Shown one piece after another: positions 1-11,707 of a stretch of DNA of 64,000 nt. The position numbers were made by a program, and so were the translations under genes. Origin of the DNA: Enoplolaimus lenunculus (taxonomy: Eukaryota; Nematoda; Enoplea; Enoplida; Thoracostomopsidae); assembly GCA_030248215.1 (NCBI GenBank), contig JASANG010002056.1, positions 124,001 to 188,000 of the forward strand. The letters run 5' to 3'. The stretch's first letter is position 1, and each line of letters starts with the position of its first letter. The notes below the pieces were generated by a model. That model was not told the origin of the DNA. It saw only the letters and a list, made by a program, of their open reading frames with translations, and made no database searches.

Positions 1-2
1 AG

Positions 3-110
3 TTTGGGAAATTTGGATATTACCCGGGAAAGTAGGATTTTGGGAAATTGGGATTTTGCCCGGGATATTGCGATTTTGGGAAATTGGGATATTACCCGGG
101 AAATTTGGAG
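3..110. repeat. 36-bp minisatellite, 3 units
   Basis: Three consecutive 36-bp units (3-38, 39-74, 75-110), each starting TTTGGGAAATT and holding a CCCGGG core. It may continue to the left of the window. Units differ at several positions, so the array is not freshly homogenised. No gene is seen from 111 to 958. Confidence 0.85.
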
Positions 111-958
111 GGACCTGTTCTATACATTTGCTGTTTGCTAAAATGCATTGGCTTATCAAATCAATATATTGTTTGAATTGTATGATTGAAAACAGCATTT
201 GCCACTGAAAACTGACCACTGTTTCAATTTTGAAACTTCAGCAGGTTCTAGCCAACTGTTTCAATAACGAACAGTTTCTCGAGGAAACATGCGGAAGTGT
301 TCCATGGAAAAATTGGGCTGTTGCAGAAACGGGGCTGTGACATCGGCAAACTGGCCGTAGAGATTTCAAAAATAAAATTGGCAGTAACCCACTTATCTCG
401 AGTAGAATTTTTGCCTGAGGTCTGGTGCTCAATCCATAAAGGACAAACTTTAAAGCCGAAGTTTTTACCCTTTAATGGTTGCGTTTCTCAAACAGTACTT
501 AAGCGAATTTCACGCTAAAGGGAACGTTAAGTATCTACATAAGTCGGTTATTGTTCACGGTGCCTCCTTATTAAAAGCAAAACGGTAGCTCCTAATAAAT
601 ATTAAAGCAAAACGATTGTATCCTTTTGTTACAATGGTCATGGGCGGAAGACAGGTTATCTCAACTTTCTTCTGCGAATATTTCATTTCATTCTAGTTTT
701 GGTTTCAAGTTGAGAGTTAAAGTCTCAGTTGTGAAGCGTTTATAATCACCACTCAGCTATTGAGACTCGTAATTAGGACCTAAAGGTGGCGTTTACATTT
801 TGTGAAGATTGTACTGTATATATACATGCGTAAAATAAATAATTCCCGAACACTGTGCACTGTGTTATTTTGCACACACAGCGCTGAGTTGCTCATAGTT
901 ACTCTATTTGGAAGGTGTTAATCAGAATAACAAATGTTTTCAAGTTGTTTGAAATCTT

Positions 959-1166
959 GGCCCATGTAAAGAACAGGGGCTGAACGTTTTTCAATGGAAC
1001 TGAAATAGAGTTAGCTTAAGCTTTTGGCTAATTTGTTTTGCTTGGCTTAGGCTTAGGCTTTAGGCTTAGGCATATACTCATTCTTAAGAATAGGTTTAGG
1101 CTTACGCTTACGCTTACGCTTAGGGATATGCTTATAATACTGTTCCCCCTGTTCTTTACATTGGCC
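959..1166. mobile_element. hAT-type MITE with TTAGGC-hexamer arms
   Basis: Inverted termini GGCCCATGTAAAGAACAGG on the left and the reverse complement of GGCCAATGTAAAGAACAGG on the right. The interior is a degenerate run of TTAGGC/TTACGC hexamers (about 1030-1130). Other copies of the family lie at 18719-18888, 34839-35046 and 53948-54137. The 8-bp flanks here (GAAATCTT and AAAATGTT) do not match well, so this copy's target duplication is not supported; the family assignment rests on the copies that have one. Confidence 0.75.
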
Positions 1167-1986
1167 AAAATGTTCAATTAAACAGTGTAGGGTGATTGGA
1201 TCCAACAAACATTAAGGACAGCACAAATCATTAATTAAGCGTTCTTTTATTTTATACATTTATTATACAGTTGTACTGAGAGAAAAACGAAACGATATAG
1301 CGTACAGCAAATCTTCACCATACTTTTACACGAACAGTGTAGCTAAATATTAATCAGCACCAAAATTGTTAAGTTTAAAATAATTCTTAAATATTTTTCT
1401 CGGAGTGCTAGATTCGTTGTCATTTGGGCTACAACTATGCAATAGTCTAAAACAATACGCCGCTTAATATTACGTCTAGAAAACTGATCCAAGTTTAAGC
1501 CGATCTCAAGACACCGTAATACGCTTCTGAATACATATGCTCATAGAACCGTGCTAACACTTGACGAGCGTACCATTTTGTCGTGTGATTGCAATACTGT
1601 AAGCTTAAGTTTTAGACTATTTTGTGACTAGGTTAGGCTTGCCTAAGGCATTGCCTACAGCTCGAGGAACACGGCGGCTATGTTGTCCTCTTTGCTAGAA
1701 TCTAGCATAAACCAATGCAAAGCGGTATCCGCATATATCACCGAAAAATTATATATGTATATCCACTGAATGAAAAATTACAATGGCTGGGTTCCTGAAA
1801 CCCTATAAGTGCGAGTTTGTATAACACATCTCACTGTCGAAATTTTTGTACATCCTCCACTGGGTTGCAATAGTCAAATTGTCATACATTAAACTCCGCA
1901 AAGATAGTGCCGATTTTAGTCAAAGTATAATATGCAATCCCTCCACCAAGTCCACAACAATTTATAGTAGGAATTGTTTGAACCCT
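1167..1986. other. No gene seen; AT-rich 3' flank of the KCTD gene
   Basis: Both strands carry only short open frames with no recognisable domain. A short hexamer-like run (around 1630-1655) resembles the TTAGGC-armed elements but has no termini. The region is downstream of the minus-strand KCTD gene and should contain its 3' UTR. No canonical polyadenylation signal in that orientation was identified with confidence. Confidence 0.5.
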
Positions 1987-3362
1987 TCAATCGTACAGGC
2001 TCAATTTGCGCACTTTCATATTATGTTGCTGAATGCGTAGCTTTTGTAGTCGTTGAAGCCCGAAAAATGTCAGAAAATCAACATTCATTCGCTGTAACTG
2101 TTTGGAAGTTTCGTCAGTGATAATTTCAGGACCAAATTTTAAAAATTCCAACACCAAATTGAAATTGTCAATTGAAAACGCAGGGATCACTTTTTTGCGC
2201 AAGTACAATGGGACATCAGCTCGAGCGTGAGTGATTGCGAGTTGCGTTAAACGACTGTTCCGTTCGCGTGTCATGAAAATTTTCAACGGTTCAACGTACG
2301 TATAGATTTCGTTTGTGTCGCCAGTGATATGAAGCGTAACAGGAAAGTTAATTTTGATCACTTGAATGAATCCGAACAACTTGTAGTATCGAGCTTCGAT
2401 CAGTAGCTCGTCGAGAATTGCGCGACTTTTGGGCAAAAACTAAAAATAACTACGAATAAATTAGAGAAAAACAACGCTAATTTGTGGCAAATTTTGCGCA
2501 TAATGAACAACGGTACATTTTGTGAAAAAACTGTTGCTGTTTAAAAGAATATAAATTGCAGCAGGCAGCAAAAAAGCTGACGTATATTTCGAACACGGCG
2601 AGAGTCTGCACTGGGTCGATCGATGGACGATTAATTGGCTATTATGAATTTTGGCGAGCATAAAATTTACATGTATACACACACAGATTAAAAATGATAA
2701 AATCGCGGTATACATTATTGGGCTTAAAATCAGCCATGGGAGGTCTAGCTGGTACCATGTATTAACAATTAAACACATAGAGGACACGCGCAAAACTCTG
2801 TAACTTTACGACTTTGAATATTATTCAGTTTTAAGTTTCATGAAAAATTTTCAATTAGATAATGTCTATAACTGCTTCCAACATAGAGTATACTATGAGA
2901 AGCAACTCAGCGCAAAATGCGTACGCAAAATAATACGCAATTGGTGATGGTAAAAACATCTTATTCGACCGTTCAGGGTTCAAATCCAAGCTTAAAATTA
3001 TAGCCTGTATTCACAACTGCGAGAGTAGCAGCTATCACCAGTTGATGATAGGTGTTTTAACATTCGAATCAACTTCTGTATAAGCGTTGAACTCTGATCG
3101 CTAACTGATAATAGGTACTATACAAAATGGAAAATAAACGAGTGAGAAGTTTAAATGTAAAACGAACCACATCCTGGCCATCTCGTAAATAATTCAACAC
3201 CAAACGAAAATGTGTTGGATCGCGATCGTAGAACAACGTCGTGACCGATTCGTCTTGGGTGTCTTCTGCCATACGTGAAATGGCTTCTCTTTGTAGCGTT
3301 TCGCGTGTAGTTTTGAACACAACACCACCAACATCGACCGAAATCGTTTTGTTTTCAACCAT
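1987..3362 (-). CDS. KCTD-like BTB/POZ (T1) domain protein, two exons
   Basis: Seen: exon 1 runs from ATG at 3362 down to about 3168 (or 3171). Exon 2 runs from 2439, after a TTTTTAG acceptor, down to the stop at 1987-1989; about 215 aa in all. Exon 1 carries the T1/BTB core: ISVDVGGVVFKTTRETLQR, then FYDRDPTHFRLVLNYLRDG. Exon 2 resumes with LPKSRAILDELLIEARYYKL, the end of the same domain, so the junction is well supported. The donor is either GTGGTT after QD or GTTCGT one codon later; both are phase 0. Known: KCTD proteins oligomerise through this domain, and many are Cullin-3 adaptors in the cytosol. The helix-2 wording is closest, from memory, to the KCTD10/KCTD13/TNFAIP1 group. The C-terminal 110 residues are not recognised. 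An in-frame ATG 48 bases upstream (3410) is possible, but MVENKT lies directly before the domain. The intron of about 730 bp contains a tRNA-like B-box remnant near 2980. Confidence 0.82.
2883..3060 (+). repeat. Dispersed repeat with B-box-like motif (SINE-like remnant)
   Basis: Lies in the KCTD intron. It contains GGGTTCAAATCC (around 2980), which resembles a tRNA B box. The near-palindrome CTATCACCAGTTGATGATAG (3032-3051) recurs in related form at 28613-28632 and 28754-28773. The palindrome TAGAGTATACTA near 2885 recurs at 29947. No A box is seen. This may be a fragment of a tRNA-derived SINE. Confidence 0.35.
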
Positions 3363-3516
3363 ATTTTTCGAACACAATTGAGAATTTATAACAAACCCTG
3401 TACTGTACACAATGTGAGCTGCAACCGAACTCTTAAATATTTTTTATAATAATAAGCAAGGATATATAATGTTAATATGTTTGCCTAAAACAAATTGGAG
3501 TGACGATAAACTTCGT

Positions 3517-3815
3517 ATCGTAGCATGTTAAATGGGCTTAGCCAGACTTAATAAGTTTTCAGCAAACCGGTACTTGTATAGAATTTTTGCGTTCCTGAAA
3601 ATGTACCGCCTGCCAAAATACTATATGATATTTTAACACCTCATTAAAAATACTGAATGGTATATTTTCATATCACGGCATGTGAAATGGGCTTAACCAG
3701 ATTTTACAAACTTTCAGCACACCGGTACCGTACAGTATTTTTGCGCCCCTGAAAATGTACTCTCAGCAAAAATACAAAATATTTCGACTCTCATTAAAAT
3801 ACTGAATGGTATGTT
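3517..3815. repeat. ~150-bp tandem duplication
   Basis: Two adjacent diverged copies (about 3517-3670 and 3671-3815). Both carry ATGGGCTTA.CCAGA, CAGCA.ACCGGTAC and CTGAAAATGTAC, and both end in AATACTGAATGGTAT. It lies upstream of the minus-strand KCTD gene. No gene is seen between 3411 and 4575. Confidence 0.7.
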
Positions 3816-4575
3816 CTTATACTTCTCAGTAAGAAATACCATATGGTATTTTAGTCCTTGCAAGTGTGGCCAAGACAGTTACTGAATAACTTGGAATAAG
3901 GCCTCCTCAAGGCGCGAAGCCTACTATGGGTAGCTAGCCTTGGCGCTGGGACAGACCAAGGCTTTTCTGGGACATATATTAAATTTCTGTTCGGGCACTT
4001 CACAAGTTAGTAAAATTCAGAAAATTCCGCTTTTTGGAAAGCTGTTAGGCCTTGCAGAAAAATGCACAAAGCGACCTATAGGTATACCCAGCTGAACTAA
4101 GCTACAGTAATAATTAACGAAATCAATATGTAGGCACGAAGAAGCGGAATCTGTCTTAAAATGAAGCGCTTAAAATCGTTTTCAGTTTTATTGACCGCAA
4201 GTTATTATCGAACAAAAAGCTAACGGAGATAATTTTATTGCTGCAACAAACTGAAATTCTCACAATTAGCATTAGCAGTGTACTGCATCTAAACATTTAC
4301 AGGTATATGAATCTAAATTCAGCCGCTAATTACGTTTATTTTTAGATTAAAAAATAAAATCAGCAAATAGTTCTTATGTACACTGTGCCAGTATCTGTTC
4401 ATTAAAACATGGTAAAGGGAGAGTTAACATTAAAAATTCAATATGGAGAGCATAAATGCTATATGTAGAATTTTAAGAAAAATTTATAAATTTTAAACTT
4501 TTCGTAAACCACATGTTTGTCAATTGGTATCCAAATTTTATCTGGACAAAGTAAAGACAAACAACGTCCGCGTTT

Positions 4576-4899
4576 GTAACCCTGGGTAACATGCAAATAC
4601 TTTGATTCATACGGCATTTTCCGCTTAGGGTCTGCGCGTTTGTAACCCTGGGTAACACGCAAATACTTTGATTCATACGGCATTTTCCGCTTAGGGTCTG
4701 CGCGTTAGTAACCCTGGGTAACACGCAAATACTTTGATTCATACGGCATTTTCCGCTTAGGGTCTGCGCGTTAGTAACCCTGGGTAACACGCAAATACTT
4801 TGATTCATACGGCATTTTCCGCTTAGGGTCTGCGCGTTAGTAACCCTGGGTAACATGCAAATACTTTGATTCATACGGCATTTTCCGCTAAGGGTCTGC
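4576..4899. repeat. 66-bp minisatellite, ~4.9 units
   Basis: Units start at 4576, 4642, 4708, 4774 and 4840. Each begins GTAACCCTGGGTAACA and runs through CATACGGCATTTTCCGC. They are nearly identical, with single-base variants (TTTG or TTAG at the unit end, ACATGC or ACACGC). Because 66 is a multiple of three, a 22-residue repeat stays open on the minus strand. I see no start, splice or domain evidence that it is translated. The right end abuts a foldback element. Confidence 0.9.
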
Positions 4900-5118
4900 C
4901 AGACGGTGTTTGACCAAAAATCGTCTGCTTTTGATAACTTGCATATTTGAGCTTACCTTGACTGACCCTAATCATTCTACGTCCATTTGGGACCAACAAA
5001 ATTCTAATTTTTGGAAAATTCCAATTCCGATGTACAATGATTAACCAGGAGGTTATGACAAACTCAGATGTGTAAAAATTTTCAAAATCCGACCGTTTTT
5101 CGGCAAACACCATCTGAT
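4898..5118. mobile_element. Short foldback MITE
   Basis: Left end CAGACGGTGTTTGACCAAAA and right end (reverse complement) CAGATGGTGTTTGCCGAAAA form an inverted repeat. Internal wording such as GCATATTTGAGCTT recurs in the larger foldback copies at 35795-36290 and 51148-51765, so this is a shorter relative. It lies directly next to the 66-bp array. Confidence 0.6.
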
Positions 5119-5303
5119 GAACACTCAACGGAAAATATATACAACAGCACTATTCTAACGACAGTATTCGCATTGTTTTGATCAGAACAGTGACAACATC
5201 AAGGTGGAAGACGCCCTGTAGAAATCATCCATATCTAGACCAAAATCCATCTGCGGAGCTGGTTTCAGGCGTAAACCGAAAATACTCAAACTTATCCCTG
5301 CAC

Positions 5304-5500
5304 TGCAAAAAATGGTGAGTCAAATTAACTCTATTCGAAATAGGCTCCACGGGACTACACAAATTGAGTCAAATTCGACTCCGCCAGTCAGAAGTGCGAC
5401 TCAGTGAGTCGAATTTGCCTATGGTGGAGTTGAATTTGACTCAGTTTGTGTAGTCCCGCAGAGAATATTTCGGATAAAGTCAATTTCACTAATATATACG
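5304..5500. mobile_element. Palindromic MITE (GAGTCAAATT-type foldback)
   Basis: A near-perfect inverted repeat: GGGACTACACAAATTGAGTC on the left and its counterpart GACTCAGTTTGTGTAGTCCC on the right. The centre is around GCGACTCAGTGAGTCGAATT. It would fold into one long hairpin of about 145 bp. There are no coding features. Confidence 0.7.
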
Positions 5501-6283
5501 TCACTTTCAGGTTAAACCACTGTCAGGCACATACTTTGGAAAAATGTTTTCGGAACACACCTTAAATAAAATTGTATGTAAATGTAATTAGCTGGAAATG
5601 GTTGTTAATAAGTCAAACCAATGCGATGTGTAAAATAAAAGACTATACTATTAATATAAATACGAGATTGATTTGCCTATAAAAATCGTCATAAAGATCA
5701 GCACGAGCTGACCACTCAAAACATCATACTAAACTAGAAATGCCACAACATTAAACAGTTTAAATACTTCTTTCGGTTTGCTTCGAGACATTGAAAACAA
5801 TCCTGCTAAAACGCTACTTTGACCCAGCAAATATCGTTTTGTTCATCCGAGCTTAAAGCTAGAGAAATTGCAAATTTGAAAGGGTGTACACCGAAAACAC
5901 AACGTAAAATGTACAAGAAATCGGGTCAAGTTGCTAAATATAGCGGCATAATAAGCTTACATTGTTATAAACAATACTTTATTAACTGGGTTTTTGTGAA
6001 TAGCAGAAGATTAAACTGCGGCTAAAACGAAACCTAGATAAGAAGAACTGTAAGCAGTGCCACGAGATTGCCATAAAAACGTTGTTTAAAGCATCTCGAA
6101 GCACTGGTACTAAAACAATCCAAATATCAAAGAGTACAATTATACTTTTAAGAAAGCGGAAATAAATCTGGCAGTAATCGCTAAAAGTGAATTTAGACGG
6201 TCATCACATTATGGTTAAGATGCAAATGAAAACGGGGCACTGCAGTAACTTATGTTGATTAGTTTAATTTTAGTATTGTATAA
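5501..6283. other. No gene or repeat recognised
   Basis: AT-rich sequence with only short open frames. The longest (5819-6025) has no recognisable domain and poor protein-like composition. Confidence 0.5.
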
Positions 6284-6285
6284 TA

Positions 6286-6722
6286 CTGTAGTGACCCGAA
6301 TAAGAGGGGGGACTGATATTTATTTGGCCTTTCCTGAAGGTACCCCCTGTTATTCAGTTACGGACTGTTATTTATTTTCAACCCGCTTTCCATCACCCTT
6401 CGTTACTGATATATATCCGGTATTGCAACTATCCGTTGAATCAAACGTTTGTCTTGGATCAAAATCTTGAGCGATAATGCAAAGTTATACTTAAGAATGT
6501 ACTTTCAAAAGCAAGTATGCTTTAAAGTTTCGAACTCAACTGTATTTGGAGCTGGAGTCATTTGCGTGCTACAATTGGGGATAATGGACATATATGAAAT
6601 CTAATTAGGGTTTAGGTACTCTATCCGCTTACGGACTCTTATTAGGGATACGGACTACTATTGATTTGGACTCAAAATGGGGGACCCCCTCTTATTACCC
6701 CCTCTTATTCGGGTCACTACAG
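6286..6722. mobile_element. mariner-type MITE, TA flanks (437 bp)
   Basis: Terminal inverted repeats CTGTAGTGACCCGAATAAGA and its complement, ending CTACAG. TA dinucleotides flank it at 6284-6285 and 6723-6724, as expected for Tc1/mariner-type transposition. There is no transposase. Sister copies lie at 8839-9273 and 30901-31223, with a fragment at 18288-18341. Confidence 0.85.
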
Positions 6723-8084
6723 TATAACTAACTAACTCAACTACTACTACACTAGCGACTTTTAAATATTCATTACTGCTTTGAACTGAGTGAACAACCA
6801 GCGGAGAAGAATAATTTGAAGAACGATAAAATTTTTTAAAAGTCAAGTGCCTTTGTGCTTATCTCCAAACTTTTTAGTGGATATGTTCTTATACCCACCT
6901 ACCGTATACGATCACGCGCGTACATGTTAGTATTTAGTACTATGTCAGCAAACACCTGCCCAGAATTTAGCAAACCACGGGATTGGGTTAAGTTTGTCAC
7001 AATTTTTACACGTGTCACTTTAATATCTTGCGTCGTAAACGTTATCACAAATTAAGCATGTAAAAAATTACATAAACAACATGTACACCGTAGTATTGAA
7101 TTAGGAGAACGTGGAAAGCTCCAAGACAACTTTATGAAGTCCAAAATTTGAGTCGTCACCAAGGTTTGGTGTCGGTTGAAATTCGATCAGGTTTTTGCGC
7201 AGTGAATATTATTAAGATAAATGCCACAAGATATTTTACAGTTGAAAAAAATTGTAATGGTACTATTTGCCATTGAAACACGTTATACAATGCAACATTG
7301 ATAATTTCATAATATTTAAATGTGGATAAAATATAAACTCTGGCCAGGCCTACTTCACCGTACCTTATTATGGGTATAATGAATCTTTAGGACGAACATA
7401 CAAGGGATTCATTTTCTTAACTAACACGCGAGATCATACCCACACCCTTAGCTACGGTCCCAACTTTGACACTTGATCAATATGGCGAACTCGCGGTAAT
7501 GTACAATACGAAATACTGTGCTTACGAAATCGCCATCCAAAGTAATAAATTCAAAATTTAATCACGCAAACCAAACTGTTGCAGCACAACATTACAGACT
7601 TATTTATATCCTAAAGTAGTTCGATATGATAAGCAAACCACGTATCGCAAAAAACAGAAGATGCTAATGAATATTGACATTTATAATTATCAACCGAAAC
7701 TTCTAGGAAAAATTTTGCTATATTGCACTCGTTTTTACAACTAAAGTTTTCTACCAATCAAGTATCACGGCGTCATTTATACGAGTAAAAGTAGTGAGAC
7801 TTGAAAAAAAAGACAAAATCCGATATAAATGTGATGATGGTGTTTTGTAACGAAAAAATCTTATTATTTTAATTTAAACAAGCAAATTCTGGAAAACACA
7901 ATGTATAGTAAGTGTAATAGGATTCACAACACATGTCAGGTTTTGTTACGACTCAGTAAATTGTAGAGTCATAATATCAACAATAAATTGTGAACGGACA
8001 CTGGGCTAAATAAATTTTGACACTACTACCAGAAGATTGTTAAAATTTGCAAATTCAGCACCATTTTTATTATTATTCCACAAT
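6723..8084. other. No gene or repeat recognised
   Basis: AT-rich stretch without a supported exon on either strand. Short open frames near 6855-7055 show no family motif. Confidence 0.5.
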
Positions 8085-8345
8085 TGTGTTTCACTTTCGG
8101 CTACGGTTTCGGCTCCGGCAAAATTTGTTGAACTCCCTCGCACGCTGACTCCGGTTTTTTGCACCTGCCGCTACACCCTGTTATATAACTGGCTAGAGTA
8201 AAGCTGCATAAGGAAGTTCACAATCCAAATCTAAAGTTTTCATAATTCAGAATACCAGGGTTCCAACATGAATTCCGATTCCGATTGAAATTCATGCAAA
8301 ATATCTGCTCCGACTTCGATTCCGACTAAGTATGATTATAAGGTT
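8085..8345. repeat. Fragments of hexamer-armed (GATTCC/GGCTCC) elements
   Basis: Contains runs such as CGGCTACGGTTTCGGCTCCGG and ATTCCGATTCCGATTG. A CACCCTG end-like motif lies near 8174 and CAGGGTTCC near 8254. These match the arms of the complete elements at 25451-25807 and 45616-46003. No complete termini or target duplication could be paired here. Confidence 0.5.
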
Positions 8346-8734
8346 GAAATTCCAGCGTTTGGAGCATCATGCTTTTCGCATACTTTTTTTTAAATGCGAC
8401 GAAAAGAAGCAAAAACGTACTGCAGGCCACCTAATTTGAAGAACTGTATGTACATTTTGGATCAAAACTTACACAGAGGATCAACTGTGCAAGCGAAACC
8501 GATCGCTGAGGTTTTACCATTTAAAAGAACTAACAAAGCCAAAAAGCACAGGCGCCGAAAGTGGGAGAAAGAAGTGGAGGCAGTTGCCCTCCAATGTTCA
8601 GATTGGGGGCACAGCCCCGCACCCAACGTCACTCAGAGCTCACAATATCAAACTGTCGATAACCTGCTCAACCAACACAACCCTACCCGCTCTTTCAGTG
8701 ACGGAGCAGGCTACGGTGGGTGCCCCCGAAATTC

Positions 8735-9375
8735 TATGGTTGGGGCCCCTTGCGACAGCAACGAATCCAGAAATTTCAGACGGGGGCGGGGCGGGCTGGC
8801 AAATGTTATGAAACACAATTTTTACTGCATACTATATACTGTAGTGACCCGAATAAGAGGGGGACTGATATTTATTTGGCCTCTCCAGAGGGTACCCCCT
8901 GTTATTCGGTTACGGACTGTTATTTATCTTTAACCCGCCCTCCGCCGCTCTTCGTTACTAATATATATTCGGTATTGCAACTATCCGTTGAATTAAACGT
9001 TTATTTGCGTTGCGTCAATACCTTAAGCGATAATGTAAGGTTACACTTAGGAATTACTTTCAAAACTTAAGTACCTTTAAAGTTCCGCAACTTTATTTGG
9101 TACTGGAGTTATTTATGCGATACAATTAGAGATAATTGACATTTATGTACTCTAATTAGGGTTTAGGGACCCTATCTGTTTACAGACTCATATTAGGGAT
9201 ATGGACTCCTATTGATTGGGACTCAAAATGGGGACCCCATCTTATTACCCCCCTCTTATTCTGGTCGCTACAGTATGCCACTGGCAGCGAAAAATTGTAA
9301 GGTCCATTACTATTTTATTACAAAAATATGTTCTGACGGGGGGCGTAGGCCCCCCGCCCCTCCCCTGCTGGGTCG
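8735..9375. mobile_element. GATCCGCCGCTGG-type MITE split by a mariner-type MITE
   Basis: The left part (about 8755-8838, with CCAGAAATTTCAGACGGGGG and GGCGGGCTGGCAAA) and the right part (about 9274-9375, with GCGAAAAATTGTAAGG and TGTTCTGACGGGGGGC) align, in reverse complement, to the intact element at 44607-44806. The interruption is exactly the TA-flanked element 8839-9273, so this is a nested insertion. Confidence 0.7.
8839..9273. mobile_element. mariner-type MITE, TA flanks (435 bp), nested
   Basis: CTGTAGTGACCCGAATAAGA at the left, complement ending CTACAG at the right, with TA at 8837-8838 and 9274-9275. Nearly the same length and internal wording as 6286-6722 (GGTACCCCCTGTTATTC.GTTACGGACTG). 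Inserted in another MITE. Confidence 0.85.
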
Positions 9376-11707
9376 GTTACCGCTTTGCGTTCATCAAAAG
9401 TTTTCATTCGACATCTGCTTCAGATGCCGCTATTAGTTTCGACTTACTGCAGAGTTAAAGCAAATACTTCATTTTGTTGTAGCATCGCGTCTGTGACATT
9501 TTACCGCCAAACAAGATGATTTGGGAAAAATATCACTCTATATCATTCGACCAATTTACGTACCATTGTGCCCCCCAATATTAATTCGCTTCCGGCGCCG
9601 CTACCAAAAATATTAAAATTTAAAATTCCGGTTCCAATTCCGGTATAGTGTTGTAGTTTGACTAGCATACAAATTCTAATTTCCAGTTAATCTACTATAT
9701 GGTGTTTTTGTTCCCCCGTAAATATTTACATGCTGTTTTTACTCTTTATTTTTAAATTTTACTTCCCTTTACCCCGTTATTATTAACAGCAAGAGCTCAC
9801 CTGCTTTTCGTCACTTAAGCCGGGTCAGTGTGCCAAGCTTTTGGCGGAGTTACCCTCAGTCACATAACCAATCACCGATTTACTCAATTGACAATTCCTG
9901 TAGATTTTACCTACAAGTTGGCAATGCATCTAAATGATTTTCTTTCGAGCAATCTATTGAACGAATAACATGATTGTTTTGCTCTGTCAGGTTAAGGTTC
10001 GCTGGAAAACATTGACATACCGCATGGTCGTCTTCGCTGTCTGAGTTTCTGTTATGGGGGGATAGAAAAACGAAAGTTTTGCAATGGCTGAACTGAATGA
10101 ATGCATAGATTGTCAAGCACTGTACGCGTCCAAACTGGGCCACAGGCGAAAAACTAGTTTCTTGTGAGAAAATTTAGCGTCAATTTTGCGTTATATTTCT
10201 CAGTGGGCTGTCGCCCCCTGAAACGCTCGCGATTTAAAGAATGGTTTGCAGGATGGGGGCTGCCGCCCTCAAGCCACCTGCACTGAAAATTTCATTATTG
10301 AAACAGCTCAAGTTCGAAGCGCTTAGCGCGGAGAGTTTGGGGGGAGACAGCCTCCCTCCCATTCTGCATAGTATCTTTTTAAATTGCAGAGGTTCAGTTG
10401 GGGTGGCAGCCCCCCTGAAACCAAATTGTGGCGGGGGAAAACTTTTACACTGTGGGGGAAACTACAAAAGTACGGAAATTTATTAGAAATTTCTTGTTGA
10501 GACTACGTCCGGTGATACGGCCTGTGTGGTGCATAGGATCGCTGAGTGAACTCGCACCCCCCAGCATATGGATATAACAAATGTTATCTTCAAAGTGGAC
10601 CTGTTTAAACAGGGATGCACGAAAATCCTTGTTTGAAAACTGACGACCTACAGCAGAATAAAATAGGAAAAGAAACGTTGCGAACGAAACAGACACTCAC
10701 CAGACGCACCTTATGTATTATTCTATTAACAAAGGTTAGGTTTAGAGCAGGGGCGTAACAATGGGGTGGAGTAGGCGTAACGACCCCCCAGAAGTACAAA
10801 GACTGCTCTTGGCCGCTTCTTTGGTTCGCTCGAGTGGTGTTTTTCTATGCAGAAAACAACGCAAAAGCTTCGTTTAATTATTGTCTGGTTCCTTGTTCGT
10901 ATTAGCAATACATTCTGCCGTGATAATTGGTTACTCAAACATATTTGTGTGCATTCATATTCTTATACTATTCAATATTTGACCATATTAGACACCCACA
11001 ACACGTGAAAACATTTCATTGACCTTAAAACAGGGAAAGGCCCCAAGCATACAAATCTACAACTATTTCAATACTTTTATTCGACATTTGCTTCAGAATA
11101 CAATATATGCATAAAAAATAGTCTGGTATAAATGAGTCTTTACCGACCTATATATATGTTCACAATTTGAGTAACTTTTGCAAAATTGACCCAAATTTGA
11201 TCTTTAAAACACTGTTGCATAGATAGTTATTTTTTCTAGCAGCGCTACATGAAAGTATATACACAGTAAGTTGTTACAATCATAGAGAGTAGATCTTGTC
11301 TGTATATTTGAGGTTAGTCGCAGACAAAAACACTGGAATGCAATTTTAATTTGTTGTAACTTCTTGTAACTGCCTTCAGAGAATAAATAGTTCTGCAACA
11401 AACTACAGTCTCTCGTTTTGATATCAGTTTCATTTTTTTTAAATATTCATGTATTAATAATTTTGGAATCATAATTAATTTTGTTAAATATGTGTTTTAG
11501 AAAATGAACGTCTGATCTTTACGATCTATTTTTTCTTGCATGTGTTTAAATGAGCAGTAGGTTATGTTGACTAAATTTCGTACGTTTACAAAACTACTTT
11601 AACCTAAACGTAACTGTTTCGATTTGTAGCATAATAATGAGACAGTTTAACGGGGTTCATCATTGACTTTAATGCCTTAATAAATAGCGGTATTTCATTG
11701 ATGAAAT
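9376..11707. other. Upstream region of the Patched-related gene; GC-rich patches, no gene
   Basis: A hexamer-arm fragment sits near 9575-9650 (CCGGTTCCAATTCCGG). A GC-rich patch at 10200-10460 repeats short GGGGCTGCCGCC / GGGGTGGCAGCCCC motifs, some inverted. Another GC-rich fragment lies at 10745-10795. Short open frames on both strands overlap these and lack domain evidence. The 5' UTR and promoter of the following gene should be at the right end, but no specific element is identified. Confidence 0.45.

Noticed and set aside
2461-2793. 110-codon minus-strand open frame
   Set aside because: Falls inside the well supported KCTD intron and is hydrophobic AT-rich text without a domain.
4459-4874. 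Minus-strand open frame of 133 codons
   Set aside because: Made of the 66-bp repeat; no support for translation.
8394-8933. 179-codon plus-strand open frame
   Set aside because: Its 3' half runs into two nested MITEs and the 5' half has no recognisable domain.
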